Position numbers and translations under genes: made by a program. A stretch of 64,000 bases of DNA, from the NCBI GenBank assembly GCA_037367405.1, contig JAZKJV010003256.1, forward strand, positions 496,001 to 560,000, read 5' to 3'. Numbering within the stretch: position 1 is the stretch's first letter; each line of letters begins with the position of its first letter. The stretch comes from Ottelia alismoides. Lineage: Eukaryota > Streptophyta > Magnoliopsida > Alismatales > Hydrocharitaceae. Positions 35,850 to 49,302 of this stretch are shown piece by piece. The notes under the pieces are model-generated. The model made no database searches. It saw nothing but the letters and a program-made list of their open reading frames with translations, and was not told the origin of the DNA.

Positions 35850-37107
35850 TTTGATGAAATGGGAAAATTAATGGTCTAGATATCTCACAAGGCTAGAGAT
35901 CCAGTCGTTGAATTGACCACTCAAAGTTCCTCAAATCAATAAACAATTAACCCACAATAAAATATATGCAATGAATATAAAAAATGTTGAGTTAAATTTT
36001 ATTATAACTCTACATGAAAGTGTGTATAGGTGTAAGCTCAAGTAGAGGTCGAACACTGGGAGGCAAATGGTGATGTGGTGAACTTGGTTGTACAATTATT
36101 CAATTCAATGATCATGTCCAATTCTTATTGTTTTTGTGGGTTTTTTTGATTATATATATATATATATATATTTAATTTTTATTTTGTTTTTATAATTTTT
36201 ATTTTGTTTTATATTTGATATTTTTTATTTTCCTTTTATATTTTTAATTATATAATATAGATATGTATACATATATATATAAAGATATATATATATATAA
36301 GAAGAGAGAGAGAGGAGTAGTATAAGGTTAAATATTTATATAAATACTCAATATATATTACATATAATATTTTTTTGGCTTTTTTATATTTTTTGTATAT
36401 TTTTTTAGTTATTTTTTTATGGAAATTTTCTAATTTTTTTTGTATTTTTAATTCCAAAACATGTCCCTAATATAGGACTAATTAAATAGCCGAAATTAAT
36501 TTGGGTTTTAAAAATATAAAATAAGTTCAAAAATTACTCAAATTAATTTTAATACATTAATAATAATATATAGATCATTATAAAAGAGAAAAAATATATT
36601 TTTGGGATTCTTTAAGGGTTTTTCTATTTTTTTATTGGATTTTGGAGCTTTCTGATTTTTTTTATTTTTTTTCTTATTTTTAGGGTTTTTCAATTTGTGG
36701 ACTCAATATATATATATAAATATACCATATATAATTTTTTTTGTAATTTTTCAAAAACATTTTATAATTTTTTTTTGTATTTTATAATTTAAACAGTGCA
36801 AAAGGGCTCATTTTCATTTTTAATAATTAGGTAAAATGCAAAAAATGCAGAATGGGCATGTGGCGTGAAGGTACACTACATGAAGCATCTAACCTAATTT
36901 TTTGTGGATTTTTAGGGGCTACATAGGTATTCTTAGTAAATAGATAAAAGACATAAAAATTACACAGCCTGGCAGGGGCATTTTTGCTAATAAAATAACT
37001 ATCAGGGGCATCCGTGCAAAAATACCTACATAAATAAACATTTATTTTCATTTTTGGAACTAATTTACAATTTACAAAAGTCGCCAGGGTTTCAGTGCAA
37101 AAATCAC

Positions 37108-37137
37108 GCGCCTCACGTGGGACTGCACGTGAGGCGC
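37108..37137. repeat. double G-box palindrome, LTR B
   Basis: Same 12-bp perfect arms and GGACTG loop as in LTR A. Confidence 0.85.
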
Positions 37138-38260
37138 TGGAGGATCTAAATGTAATTAAGGAAAGGTACAAGGGTCCTACTGTAAAAATAACAATTATTT
37201 TATAACGTGAAAGTTTATTTACAGAATTAAAATATAAATCCAAAAAGGCGGGGGACATATCTGAAATTTACCCCCAAAGGCGCACCATCCAACGGCTGGT
37301 ATGCGTGACTTATCCACGTGGCGCCTCCACGTGAGCCGATGACGGTTCGCTATCTGACGTCTGAGATTAGATCACTCACGTGATCCAACGGCTAAGGCTC
37401 TGGAAGATCGGACGTCCGTGATTAAACCTGGGACCTTGATCTTCATCCGACGACAGAGGACAAAGCTGGAAGAACAGGGGAGAAGGCTTGCCAGGGCGAG
37501 CTTCATCTGACGAGATCTCGTGCTCCGCCCAGACTTTGCTGCTCCCAAGGGTCTTCATACGTCGCAGGTGCTCCACTCTATCTACAGGAGGCTTCAGATC
37601 GGCCAAAGGATGACTGGAGCGCCGCCACAAGGTCGATGTCGAGGTGGCGCTCCTGGTACCCCCGACGAGTGTTGAAGTACACCTCCAAGTGCCTCAAAGC
37701 ACCTTGTACCTGCACAGAAGGAAATAAGGGACGAGGGCAAACTGCCTCATCCCGTTAGAAGGTGAAATGGGCGAAGGGTGGACTCGGGTGGTGATCTCCG
37801 GCGATGGGTGAAAGAAGGAGATCAGATCTCCAGATCGGATGAAGATCTGGGTGTGTGAGGGTGCCTGGAGCGTAGTGAAATGAAGGGGTATGAAAATGGA
37901 CGCGAGAGGGCGGTCGGAACACAGTCGAGGCACGGTGGAGAAGTCGCCGGAGCGGAGCTCCGGCGAACTTCGATTTTGCTAAACTAAGCTATGCTACTGA
38001 TTTAAATGCGAAATAAAATGCGGGAATGAACATCTGAATTGAAAATCTACCTAATAAAGTAAAGGCGCAGCTCAAACTTGGCGGTTGGGCCAAGGAGCAG
38101 GACGACTGCCGGAGCGCCGCCGTGGGCGCATCACCTTCCTCCGTGAGCTTCCACAACCTTCAGGGGACCTCCACCTGTCACATGGATGCACACTAGGCCG
38201 AAGGTGGGAGCTCTAGGGCTAGGGAAATGGCCAAAAAAAATTGGAGGAGGAAGATGGGTT

Positions 38261-38269
38261 ATTTATAAA
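38261..38269 (-). promoter_or_regulatory. TATA box, LTR B
   Basis: Minus-strand TTTATAAAT, about 1.78 kb into the LTR (U3 side). It is intact in B, C and D and mutated in A. Upstream of it two imperfect direct repeats containing CCTTATTGACCG lie at about 38281 and 38491. Confidence 0.6.
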
Positions 38270-40042
38270 CATGTGTATGCGCCCTTATTGACCGGCAAAT
38301 AATAAGGAATCGGTGATATATACATTAGATCTAACGTGGGGGCGTGGATGTACAAGAAACCAGGAGCATTTCTTGTGAAGGAAGCAAAGGCGATGGATGG
38401 ACGGGGCACCCGGGAAAAATGGGAGAAGACGGGGGTGTTTGACAGATCTGACGGGCTGGAGGCTGATTTATTTTCGAACATAATGGGAGCCCTTATTGAC
38501 CGACCAAAAATAAGGAATCCAAGCTATATACAGGGGAAACAAGCCTTGGGCGTGTATGTTTAATGTTTTGGGAGTAATTTCCGTGAAGGGACCGATGTCA
38601 TTGGAGCGACAGGCTGATCGGGAAAATTTTGCGAAAATGCAAGGTTGGACAGATTTGACGGGCTGCAGAGGCTGAGGGGATAGTTGACCACGGTCAACAT
38701 TGGCAGGGCTGTGATTGGTCCATGTCAGCCCGAATTTGACTCATTATTTTTACCAAATAAATGAATTTATTAAATTTTACTTACAAAATAAAAAATGTGT
38801 ATTAATTAATGTAGTATTTATTTATGATTTTTATTTAATTTTTCGATGTATTTTATTATAGATTTATTTTAATAATGTATTTATAAGTGTATTTACATGT
38901 ATTTTGTGTATTTTATTTTTATTTTGTATATTTTATTTTATTATTTTATTTTCTTATTTTATAAAATTATAACTTATTTTTGTGAGTGTAAATATATTTT
39001 TGTTTAATTTTTATGAGTTTATGTACTAATTTAAATAAATAGGTGCATATATAAGTAGGTATACTTATAGGTATTTTACCAATATAATGTATGTACTTTA
39101 TTTATTTAATGTATTTTCTTGGGTTTTATTTTGGATTTGTATTTTTAATAAGTTATATGTAACATTTAAATTATTATAAAAATATGAAAGAATAAAATAA
39201 TTAAAGAATGTTTTCCCTTTTTATTTATGTGCATACTTAACATAGGTATTTTGCCTACATCTTGCATAGACTTATTTTATTTTACAAATTCTTTTTGGTT
39301 TTATTCTAATTTCAATATGTACATGTATTATATACATTATTTACAAAATTATAAAATTATTATTTTGTAAAAATAATGAACAATGAATAAAATGAATATT
39401 TTAATCAGGCAGATTGCACATTGAAGGCCAAAAACCTAACTTTCACAGATGAACTTCAAAATTATGAAACTAATTTTATTAAATACTTCTTGAAAAGTTA
39501 TATACAATTAAAGTGATTTTGGGTGATTTTGAGTTTTTATTTGCAAGATATGGGTCTGTGAAGTTGAGATTTTGGCTTTTTATTCTGGGTATAAAATGTA
39601 CACTGTGTATCATTTTTGTACAAACTCAATTTTGTAATTTTATTTACATTATTATCTACAACTTTCATGTACAAAGTTTCTCTATTTGATGAATGAATAT
39701 TTGTATACAAAATAGGTGTCAAAAATGCTTAAATAGGTGAATAAATAAATGAGGTATTTATTGTACTGTTGGCCCTTATCTCCCCCTACTTTATTCCTTG
39801 TCGACCAATTCCATTCTGGACTTGGTCTCGGGGTTCGGGTCATAAAATATTTGCAATATTTTATTCCTTTTTCTTTTCTTCTCTTTATTCTATAATTTTG
39901 GCATTAAAAACCTTATTTTATGTATACTTAATACAATACATAATGAATGCTATTATAGACAAATTGATGCTATTTACATGCATTTGCTAGGGTTTTTAAG
40001 GCCAAAATGATAGAATAAAGGTGATGAAATGGAGATTCATCA

Positions 40043-40077
40043 CCCCCCTATACTTGCCTTTGCTAGTCCCTAGCAAA
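40043..40077 (-). promoter_or_regulatory. L2 polypurine tract and pre-PPT hairpin
   Basis: Identical in form to 28980-29014: G-run next to LTR B and an 8-bp stem hairpin. Confidence 0.85.
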
Positions 40078-41215
40078 TACTTATGCAATAAGTTTAAAAA
40101 GAATAAAGAATAAGAAGAAAAGAAAAAGCAAAAATAAAGAATTCAAAGAATAAATCGAATTGATCATGATTATTAAACTCATCTGTACAAAATCAAAGTT
40201 TGGAGCTCAGGTTAGACCTTGGTGTGAGAATGTGTGTGGAACTTAGTCGGGAACCAAATTTAAAACACAACAGCCTTCGAGAGTCACAGAACTTGGTTCA
40301 AATCCCCTCAATAGCCAGGTCAGAACTAACCTACGTCATACACAAACCCTTATGACTATGAAGCTGACTTGTACAGTGTAAGTGATAGTGGCTCTCCCCA
40401 ATTGAAATGACAATGAGACTAGCTTCTCCAGAATGACAACCCAATGATTCCCCAATCCAGCCCTCTACCGTCGAGGAGCGGGGTATTCCCTTCTAAGTTC
40501 AAGTGGCATCCAACTCAAGAGGAGGGGGAGGAAAAGAATGGATGGTAGCCAGTGTAGCCACCTATCCTGGGATGCAAGACCAGTGTAGTCAAGTCATCCA
40601 GCTGCAGGCTCACATGGTATAACTTTGATGCTCAAGCTTGCTTATTGTCTATACAACATATATACATACTCCGGCAGGCACTTTATTTTTTTATTTTACA
40701 AGCCTGTCCACTTTTTTGGAGTTTTTCTTTTTTTTTTCTTTTTTTTTCAACATACTATTTACAGCAGCATTTACATAAGGAGTTTTTTTCCTCTTGAGCC
40801 AGAAGACTATCCCTCTTTTGAAGCTTTATTGCAACCCACACTCTCCTGTCATTCGACTTCATTAAAACTGGACCAGGTTGGGGTGCACTTCCCTCCCTAG
40901 ACGAGGAAGAATGTTTCCACCCGTGTGCATCTCAGACTAGCAAATCCAACCCCCTCACCACTCCAACTGAGTTGAGCCAAGTGAAAGGTGCAAGTGTCCA
41001 AGTTAGGTCACGGCCGACAAGAGTCATGCGTGTGTCTCGAAAAGTTCTAGTTAGTCCACTGAGATGACTTAAACCCAGCCTTGATTTCTCAAAGAATTAA
41101 GTCTGAATAGACCCGAAGTACCTTAAACCTAGTTCCCATAAGGTTCCAGTGCAGTTAGATGTGGTAAGGTCCAACCAAGCTCCAATCTTCGACTTTATTG
41201 GACTAGTTCAATCAT
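40078..41215 (-). other. L2 conserved 3' non-coding block
   Basis: Second copy of 29015-30150, hairpin at 40544-40562. Differences are isolated substitutions and short indels. Confidence 0.75.
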
Positions 41216-41965
41216 CAAGCTCAATCAAAGAATTTGAATGCTATGCAAATGCTAAATATGCAAAGAATAATGCAATTTTTCCAAGAATTTGAAACAAAGA
41301 GAAAATTTTCACACAAAGAATTTTTGCAAAATAAAACAATTTTGGCACTTAAAGTAACATATATACATCTATTTACACAGGCGTATTGCTTTATTTACAA
41401 AGAATTCAGGATTTACAATTTAGTTTTTATTTATAGGCATATATGTATACTTATTAAAGAATTTTGTGTTATTTATTATTTTTATTATATTTATTATTGA
41501 TTTGATGTATATATTCCTCAAACTTATTTGAAAATCATTTTCAAACAATTTTGAAAAACTATAGTCCAAAATAATTTTTACAAACATTTTTACAAACATG
41601 TACACACATTTGAAAATCATTTTGCAAAGGTTTTTCAAACAGTATATATAGATTTTTCAAAATATTCTTGCAACCATTTTTCAAACCGTTTGCAAACAAT
41701 TTTTCAAACATTTTGTTTCACACAAAGAAAATAAACTTTACAAACCAAAAAGTTTTTACAAAGGTTGAAAACATGTAACCAAACGTTTTCAAAATAGTTT
41801 TCAAAAGATTTTCACAAAGATTTTCAAACTATTTTTCAAACATTTTGCAAAAAATATTTTCACCTGATTTATTAATCAGTAAATACAAAAAGAATTTGAG
41901 GAATAATCACATCTTTTTATTAAGTGTTTTTAACGAATTTAAAGAATTATTAGCCATATTATTAA
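41216..41965 (-). repeat. L2 A/T-rich degenerate repeat region
   Basis: Second copy of 30151-30900. Confidence 0.75.
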
Positions 41966-42009
41966 GAGAATGCGAAAGTACGAGTTATGGCTAAAGTATA
42001 TACATAGTA

Positions 42010-42555
42010 TATACGACCCCCCTATACTTAGCTTGAGCTATGTCCTCATAGATCGAAAAAAGAGAAGGAGAAGACATAGCTCGTACTGAGTATAGACAAG
42101 TCTAAAGAATATACAAATAAGAAATGAACGAATGAGAAGTTGACCGTCCCCCCTATACTTAAGATCAAGTAATCCTCAGTATAGCAGACTGTACACAAAT
42201 CAGGGAGGGTCAAGGGTGGGAATAAACAGATGAATAAATCAGGGGTGCACCCCCTATACTTAGGACAAAGTACGTCCTAAGTACAGAAAAACTGACACAA
42301 AGGGGCGACACCTTTTATTGAGATAAAGAAATATGAAAAGGAAAAGAAGAAAAGAAGAAAAGAAGAGAAGATAGATATATACAGATAGATGAAAAGATCG
42401 TGGAGAATATACGCATCACTCCCCCTATAATTAGGGTGAGATATCCCTAAGTATAGGCAACAACAAGAGTGACGAAACTGAACGAAGAAAGAACAACGCA
42501 GTGTGTACCCCCTCTATACTTAGGACCAGGTACGTCCTAAGTGTAGTCACAGAGA
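42010..42555 (-). repeat. L2 hairpin/PPT-like array (5 units)
   Basis: Second copy of 30945-31490. The unit near 42428 keeps AGGG in its left arm where L1 has ACGG, so pairing is better in L2. Confidence 0.8.
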
Positions 42556-43008
42556 TATGGCGATAGATCTGGGGCACACATAACATGCGGGAGACAGAAG
42601 GAATAGACAAAACACATATATACAACTGGTGAAGTACAGGACGGTATCTGACAAGCGACTACCATGCTCTCGTCGTCGTCTCCATGTGAGAACGAGGACG
42701 CAGTAAGAAGGTGAAAATGCACCCTGATATGCAATCATGTGGGTGTCAGCTACCGTGGACAAACAGATCGGAAAGTAAGGCAGGGACCAGTAGCGTAAAG
42801 CAGATGATCAGCTCATAGGGAGTGAATGAGTGAACGGAGCCGATACCGTAAGACTTGGAGGAAGAAAGAGCAGTATAGAGTCCTCCAGTCAATCAGAGTC
42901 TCAGAAAGATATGGAAGATAGAGAATAGGAGACACCATGGTATCCGATGATCGTGATGTAGGAAAATCATAAGTACACACCGAATACCACAGGACATGGC
43001 TCAACCCT
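42556..43008 (-). other. L2 unique non-coding segment
   Basis: Second copy of 31491-31943; no supported gene. Confidence 0.4.
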
Positions 43009-44595
43009 ACGAGGGTCGTCAAGGTGAGCAAGCTCAAAGGAGCTAGGGATCATACCAATCAGAAGACTCGGTCCAGTGATTCGCAGATCGGATACATAAT
43101 CAGAGAGCGGACCAAGTGCACTACTCAGAAGACTCGGCTTCGTGCTCCAACATATAGGAGACACCAGAAATGAAACCGAATACCTACAAAGTGATGTACC
43201 CTCCCGCAGATAACCCTCAAAGAGTGGTACATGCTAATCATCGAATAAGCAGAAAGAGACTCGACCTTGCGAGGGTCGTCAAGGCGAGCGGACGCAAAGG
43301 AGTCAGGGATCCATCAGACGGATCATCAGGTACGGTCTCGATAGGCGACATATTGACTACCCGCAGAAGAGACCGATAAATCAAGAAAGTGTGGCAGCGT
43401 CCCGCAGATAACCCTCGGGAACGTGCTGCCAGCTAGGCATGAAAATTGCAGATATCAGAAGCTCAACCTTACGAGGACCATCAAGGCGAGCATACTCAAA
43501 GGAGTGTAATCAGATGGGTCCCATGATCCACAGGTCGGTAGGCAACTCAAGATGGGACCGAAAATCATGTATATCAGGCCACTCGATTCCATGTTCCGTA
43601 TATCGGAGACAACATCAGCAGTGGAAACCGAGCGTAAAGAGAGTGTCACAGTCTCCCGCAGATAGTCCTCGGAGAGTAATGCAATCTAGGCAAGGAATAG
43701 TAAGAATGTGTCTCTACCTTGCGAGGATCGTCAAGGAGAGAGAAGGGCTCGAAGGAGCCCGGTCCATCAGACGGACCCACATAGTGGTCTCAGTAGTCGA
43801 CAAATTGGCTACCATCAGAAGACCAATCAGATAGGAAATATGTCGTAGTCTCCCGCAGATAACCCTCGGGGAGCTACGAGCTTGTCAAGGAATAATCAGA
43901 AAAGAGCTCATCCTTACGAGGATCGTCAAGGAGAGCGGACTAAAAGGAGTCTGATCAAGTCGGTCTCATGCCCCAACAGATCGGGCGCCTAATCAGATAG
44001 GGAGACTGACTGCCCATATCAGACGAATCGCCACCGTGCCCCAACAAATGGAGGCACCAGAAGTGAGTGAAGCCAATCGTAAAGAAAGTGTCATATCCTT
44101 CCGCAGATAGTCCTCGGGAAGTGATGTGAGCTACATAGTGAATAATCAGAGTACATCTCATCCTTGCGAGGGTCGTCAAGGAGAGAGAATGGCTCGAAGG
44201 AGCCGGATCCATCAGACGGATCCACAGAAAACATAGTCTCGATAGACGGCAGACCGTCTACCAGCAGAAGAGACCACGAGAGCTACAATGTGTCATAGCC
44301 TTTCGCAGATAACCCTCAGAGAGCGCTATGAACCAGGCATGGAATAATCAGAAAAGTGGAGCTCTGCCTTGCAAGGACCGTCAAGGAGAGCAGTCAGACA
44401 GTTGGCCTCATGTACCGACAAGTCGGGTACACAATCACAGGGGGAGGCCAATCAAGCATATCGTCTGACTTGGTTCCGGGTCCCATCACAATGGCGACCC
44501 AAGAAGTGGATGAAACCGTAGTCCTAGAAATTGTCGCATTCTCCCGCAAATAGTCCTTGGGGAGTAATACGAACTAGATCATTGTAGGTCATGGA
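43009..44595 (-). repeat. L2 tandem repeat with alternating 200/250-bp units
   Basis: Second copy of the dimeric repeat at 31944-33530, with the same number of units; the first core is at 43009. Confidence 0.85.
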
Positions 44596-45625
44596 AATGC
44601 TGGCATAAAATCTCACGTCCTCGAAATAGTGTGAATCCATCAATCCATAGGAGGGCATAAGATCATGTGAGGGAGCAAATAATCAGGTCAACCACAAAAC
44701 ATCCCTCAAGCTACTCCAATCAGCTAAGATGGCACGAAAGATAATCAGGAATCCTCAAAGTGCCATAGGTGGATCAAAGAGTCAGGAGATCAAGGGGGGT
44801 TTAATAAGGAAGATGAGAGATCATGCAGGATCCGCACGCCTTTATCAGGTACTCCAAGTCAGAATAATCATTCAATCCTCAAAATCAAGATGGGTGGAAC
44901 CTCAAAATAGATAGATCAATCAATACTCATGAAATCATCACCAAGTCATCGCATCATATCACATCCTCAATCTGGTGTGCGAGAACTAAAATTCCTCAAT
45001 AATGCATCACACCTATGCTCTATGCATCATCAAAAATCCTCAATACGCTCGTATGCATGTATCCAAAGTCAAATCCACCAAATCAATCTCAGCATCCTCA
45101 ACATCATTGGCCCGTCTTACACAGATAATCAAGGTGATCATGGAATCCTCGATGCGGGCTATCGATGTGCAAAGCATTCCCGGGTAAAGGGAGAGGTGAT
45201 ACGGGGACACAAGGAAGATGGATAAGAAGGGTAACACAATGAAGTAGGGAAGCTGATTGAGCTTGCGTGCCAATATCACGGTGATAGAAGAGTGAAATAG
45301 AGGGGACGAGGAGGGTGGGCAAGAAGATCGAGACATAGACAAAATTGGGTGTTCCACATAGGGCAGGAACACCGTCAAAATGGTGGTCCTAAGAGCAGGC
45401 TCTCCTCGAACCGGAGAAGATGGGAATGGTACAGTGGATACGAAGAAGGTGATGAAGAAGATGTCGGGAATGCATGGACTTGGCGAAGAAATGATTGAGC
45501 TCAAGCACCAATATCATGACTCAATGCAAATGAAGAGGTATATGTATAAGAGAGGTAGAGAGACTCAAGGATAAAAAAATGCATGACTCACACGATGGGA
45601 TCGACTACTCTAAAAATGAATGGAA
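44596..45625 (-). other. L2 unassigned region in place of gag
   Basis: Second copy of 33531-34560. The longest frame (45504-45040) is extended relative to L1 by a one-base difference. No gene claimed. Confidence 0.4.
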
Positions 45626-46894
45626 AACACAATGAACTCACAGTCACACTCAATACACAAGGCAAACCCCCAATTCACCTACTCAACACAGTGAAGACCA
45701 TCTGGTGACGGTCATTTATCTTTTCAGTTTTAGAGTGAGGTGAGAATCACAAAGTTGTACAAACACTTAGGAGGCTTGATGGGATTTGGGCTCTACTCCT
45801 TAGTGTGTACGTAAGCAATTTAAAACGCATACAATGAGGGGTTGCGCTCCCCAAGACATGGAAATCCATTATGTTTTATTTTTAGGTCGAATAGAGTTAA
45901 CAGTCCCTATTTTATTTAGGTTATCACTTTTTTTAGATATTTTCAATGCACGTGCCTATCGAGGTTCCAATTTTCATTAAGCATCCTAGGTTAGCAAAAA
46001 CAGAGGGAGAAGATCGGAAAAGCCATGCAAGTCGGAAATCGATGATGCATGCTAAGTAAGAAGACTTACAGTGCCTCCAGCTCTCTCCATGCGGGATGCA
46101 TAAAAGAATTTGAAACCTAAGCTATATGCAAATGCAAGCCGAAGAAATCGCCCTAGGTTCAGAAATTGCTATTATCGTGAAGCACCACAAGTCGCTCACC
46201 GATCTTTAAGCCAGGAGTCCGGTCTAGGCTCACCCCTCCTCCTCTCGACACATCGAGTTCAGGAGAAGCGCTTGGCAGGGTGAGCTCGCGGCGCGTATGC
46301 TCGAAGATGGCGATGCGACTATTTAGAGTTTGATCTAGGTCCAAAGCGAACTATAGGTACATGCAAATATATTAGGGTGTTTGGACCTAACCCTACGAGA
46401 AAGAAACTCCTATGGCTAAGGCTCATTCACACAAAAAATAATAAAATAAAGAACGGGAAAGCGTCAAAACCATCGAGGCCCCCAAGGGAACAATCCCTCG
46501 GGCAATGGACCTCGGGAGTCGGAGTGTACCTGTGAGAGTCCTGTTTTATTACAATCCAAGTGTCACTCTCTCACATAAATATATATATTAAAATAAAATG
46601 CATAAAATGAGACTGCCATCCAAAAATTCTTCTTCATCTGCTTTTGATGCTCTCTCCTGTTGGCCGGCGTAGAAGAGCCAACTCCTCCTTTCTTGGGTGC
46701 ATAGGTCCTCCTAGAAGGTCCTCCTTCGCTTGACGGTCCCTCGCATCAACGGCAAAGAAAGAAGATGGGTCAGAGCAGTCAATCAAATAATGTCAATAGA
46801 AGTAAGAAGTCAAATAAATAAATATATAATGGACATGAGCAAAGAATTAAATAAATGAATTAAAAACCACACCAAATTCATACAAAATCCGTTG
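45626..46894 (-). other. L2 5' leader, non-coding
   Basis: Second copy of 34561-35829. Confidence 0.65.
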
Positions 46895-46914
46895 CCTCCC
46901 CGGCAACGGTGCCA
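46895..46914 (-). promoter_or_regulatory. L2 primer binding site (tRNA-Asp)
   Basis: CCTCCCCGGCAACGGTGCCA on the plus strand, one mismatch to the L1 PBS. LTR C follows after TT. Confidence 0.95.
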
Positions 46915-48145
46915 TTTGATGAAATGAGAAAACTAATGGTCTAGATATCTCACAAGGCGAGAGATCCAGTCGCTGAATTGACCACTCAAAGATCCTCAAA
47001 TCAATAAACAATTAACCCACAATAAAATATATGCAATGAATATCAAAATGTTGCGTTAAAATTTATTATAACTCTACATGCAAGTGTGTATAGGTGTAAG
47101 CTCAAGTAGAGGTCGAACACTGGGAGGCGAATGGTGATGTGGTGAACTTGGTTGTACAATTATTCAATTCAATGATCATGTCCAATTCTTATTGTTTTTG
47201 TGGGGGTTTTTTTATTATATATATATAATTTTTATTTTGTTTTTATAATTTTTATTTTGTTTTATATTTGATATTTTTTATTTTCCTTTTATATTTTTAA
47301 TTATATAATATAGATATGTATACATATATATATAAAGATATATATATAAGAAGAGAGAGAGGAGTAGTATAAGGTTAAATATTTATATAAATACTCAATA
47401 TATATTACATATAATATTTTTTGGCTTTTTTATATTTTTTTGTATATTTTTTAGTTATTTTTTATGGAATTTTTCTAATTTTTTTGTATTTTTAATTCCA
47501 AAAAATGTCCCTAATATAGGACTAATTAAATAGCCGAAATTAATTTGGGTTTTAAAAATATAAAATAAGTTCAAAAATTACTCAAATTAATTTTAATACA
47601 TTAATAATAATATATAGATCATTATAAAAGAGAAAAAACATATTTTTGGGATTTTTAAGGGTTTTTCTATTTTTTGTTGTATTTTGGAGCTTTATGAATT
47701 TTTTTATTTTTCTTTTTCTTATTTTTAGGGTTTTTCAATTTCTGGACTCAATATATATATGTATACCATATATAATTTTTTTGTAATTTTTCAAAAACAT
47801 TTTATATTTTTTTTGTATTTTATAATTTAAACATTGCAAAAGGGCTCCTTTTCATTTTTAATAATTAGGTAAAATGCAAAAAATGCAGAATGGGCATGTG
47901 GCGTGAAGGTACACTACATGAAGCATCTAACCTAATTTTTTGTGGATTTTTAGGGGCTACATAGGTATTCTTAATGAATAGATAAAAGACATAAAAATTA
48001 CACAACCTAGCAGGGGCATTTTTGCAAATAAAATAACTATCAGGGGCATCAGTGCAAAAATACCTACAGAAATAAACATTTATTTTCATTTTTGGAACTA
48101 ATTTATAATTTACAAAAGTCGCCAGGGTTTCAGTGCAAAAATCAC

Positions 48146-48175
48146 GCGCCTCACATGGGACTGCCCGTGAGGCGC
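48146..48175. repeat. decayed double G-box palindrome, LTR C
   Basis: Left core is CACATG and right core CCCGTG, so both CACGTG sites are lost and two stem pairs are broken; the rest of the arms match A and B. Confidence 0.8.
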
Positions 48176-49293
48176 TGGAGGACCTAAATGTAATTAAGGA
48201 AAGTACAAGGGTCCTACTGCAAAAATAACAATTATTTTATAACGTGAAAGTTTATTTACAGAATTAAAATATAAATCCAAAAAGGCGGGGGACATATATG
48301 AAATTTACCCCCAAAGGCGCACCATCCAACGGCTGGTATGCGTGACATATCCACGTGGCGCCTCCACGTGAGCCGATGACGGTTCGCTATCTGACGTTTG
48401 AGATTAGATCACTCACGTGATCCAACGGCTAAGGCTCTGGAAGATCGGATGTCCGTGATTAAACCTGGGACCTTGATCTTCATCCGACGGCAGAGGACGA
48501 AGCTGGAAGAACACGGAAGAAGGCTCGCCATGGCGAGCTTCTTCTGATGAGATCTCGTGCTCCGCCCAGACTTTGCTGCTCCCAAGGGTCCCCATAAGTC
48601 GCAGGTGCTCCACTCTATCTGCAGGAGGCTTCAGATCGGCCAAAGGACGACTGGAGCACCGCCACAAGGTCGATGTCGAGGTGGCGCTCCAGGTACCTCC
48701 GGCGAGTGTTGAAGTGCACCTCCAGGTGCCTCAAAGCACCTTGTACCTGCACAGAAGGAAATAAGGGACGAGGGCAAACTGCCTCGTCCCGTTAGAAGGG
48801 AAAATGGGCGAAGGGTGGACTCGGGTGGTGATCTCCGGCGATGGGTGAAAGAAGGAGATCAGATCTCCAGATCAGATGAAGATCTGGGTGTGTGAGGGTG
48901 CCTGGAGCGTAGTGAAATGAAGGGATATGAAAATGGATGCGAGAGGGCGGTCGGAACACAGTCGAGGCACGGTGGAGAAGTCGCCAGGCGGAGCTCCGAC
49001 GAACTTCGATTTTGCTAAACTAAGCTATGCTACTGATTTAAATGCGAAATAAAATGCGGGAATGAAAAAGTGAAATGAAAATCTACCTAATAAAGTAATG
49101 GCGCAGCTCAATCTTGGCGGTTGGGCCAAGGAGCAGGACGACTACCGGAGCACCGCCGTGGGCGCATCTCCTTCCTCCGTGAGCTTCCACAACCTTCAGG
49201 GGACCTCCACCTGTCACATGGATGCACACTAGGCCGAAGGTGGGAGCTCTAGGGCTAGGGAAATGGCCAAAAAAATTTGGAGGAAGATGGGTT

Positions 49294-49302
49294 ATTTATA
49301 AA
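49294..49302 (-). promoter_or_regulatory. TATA box, LTR C
   Basis: Minus-strand TTTATAAAT, the same place as in LTR B. Predicted start of L array transcripts about 30 bases downstream on the minus strand. Confidence 0.6.

Larger units (their letters stand above)
35852..40042 (-). mobile_element. L LTR B (shared middle LTR)
   Basis: 4191 bp from TGATGAAATGGG to GATTCATCA. It serves as the 5' LTR of L1 and 3' LTR of L2. It has an expanded AT microsatellite near 36150-36300. TATA box and double G-box palindrome are intact. Confidence 0.95.

Noticed and set aside
28980..46916. Plain segmental duplication as the cause of the two L interiors
   Set aside because: Copy boundaries coincide exactly with LTR ends and the outer 5-bp duplication is single, which LTR recombination explains without a separate duplication event.
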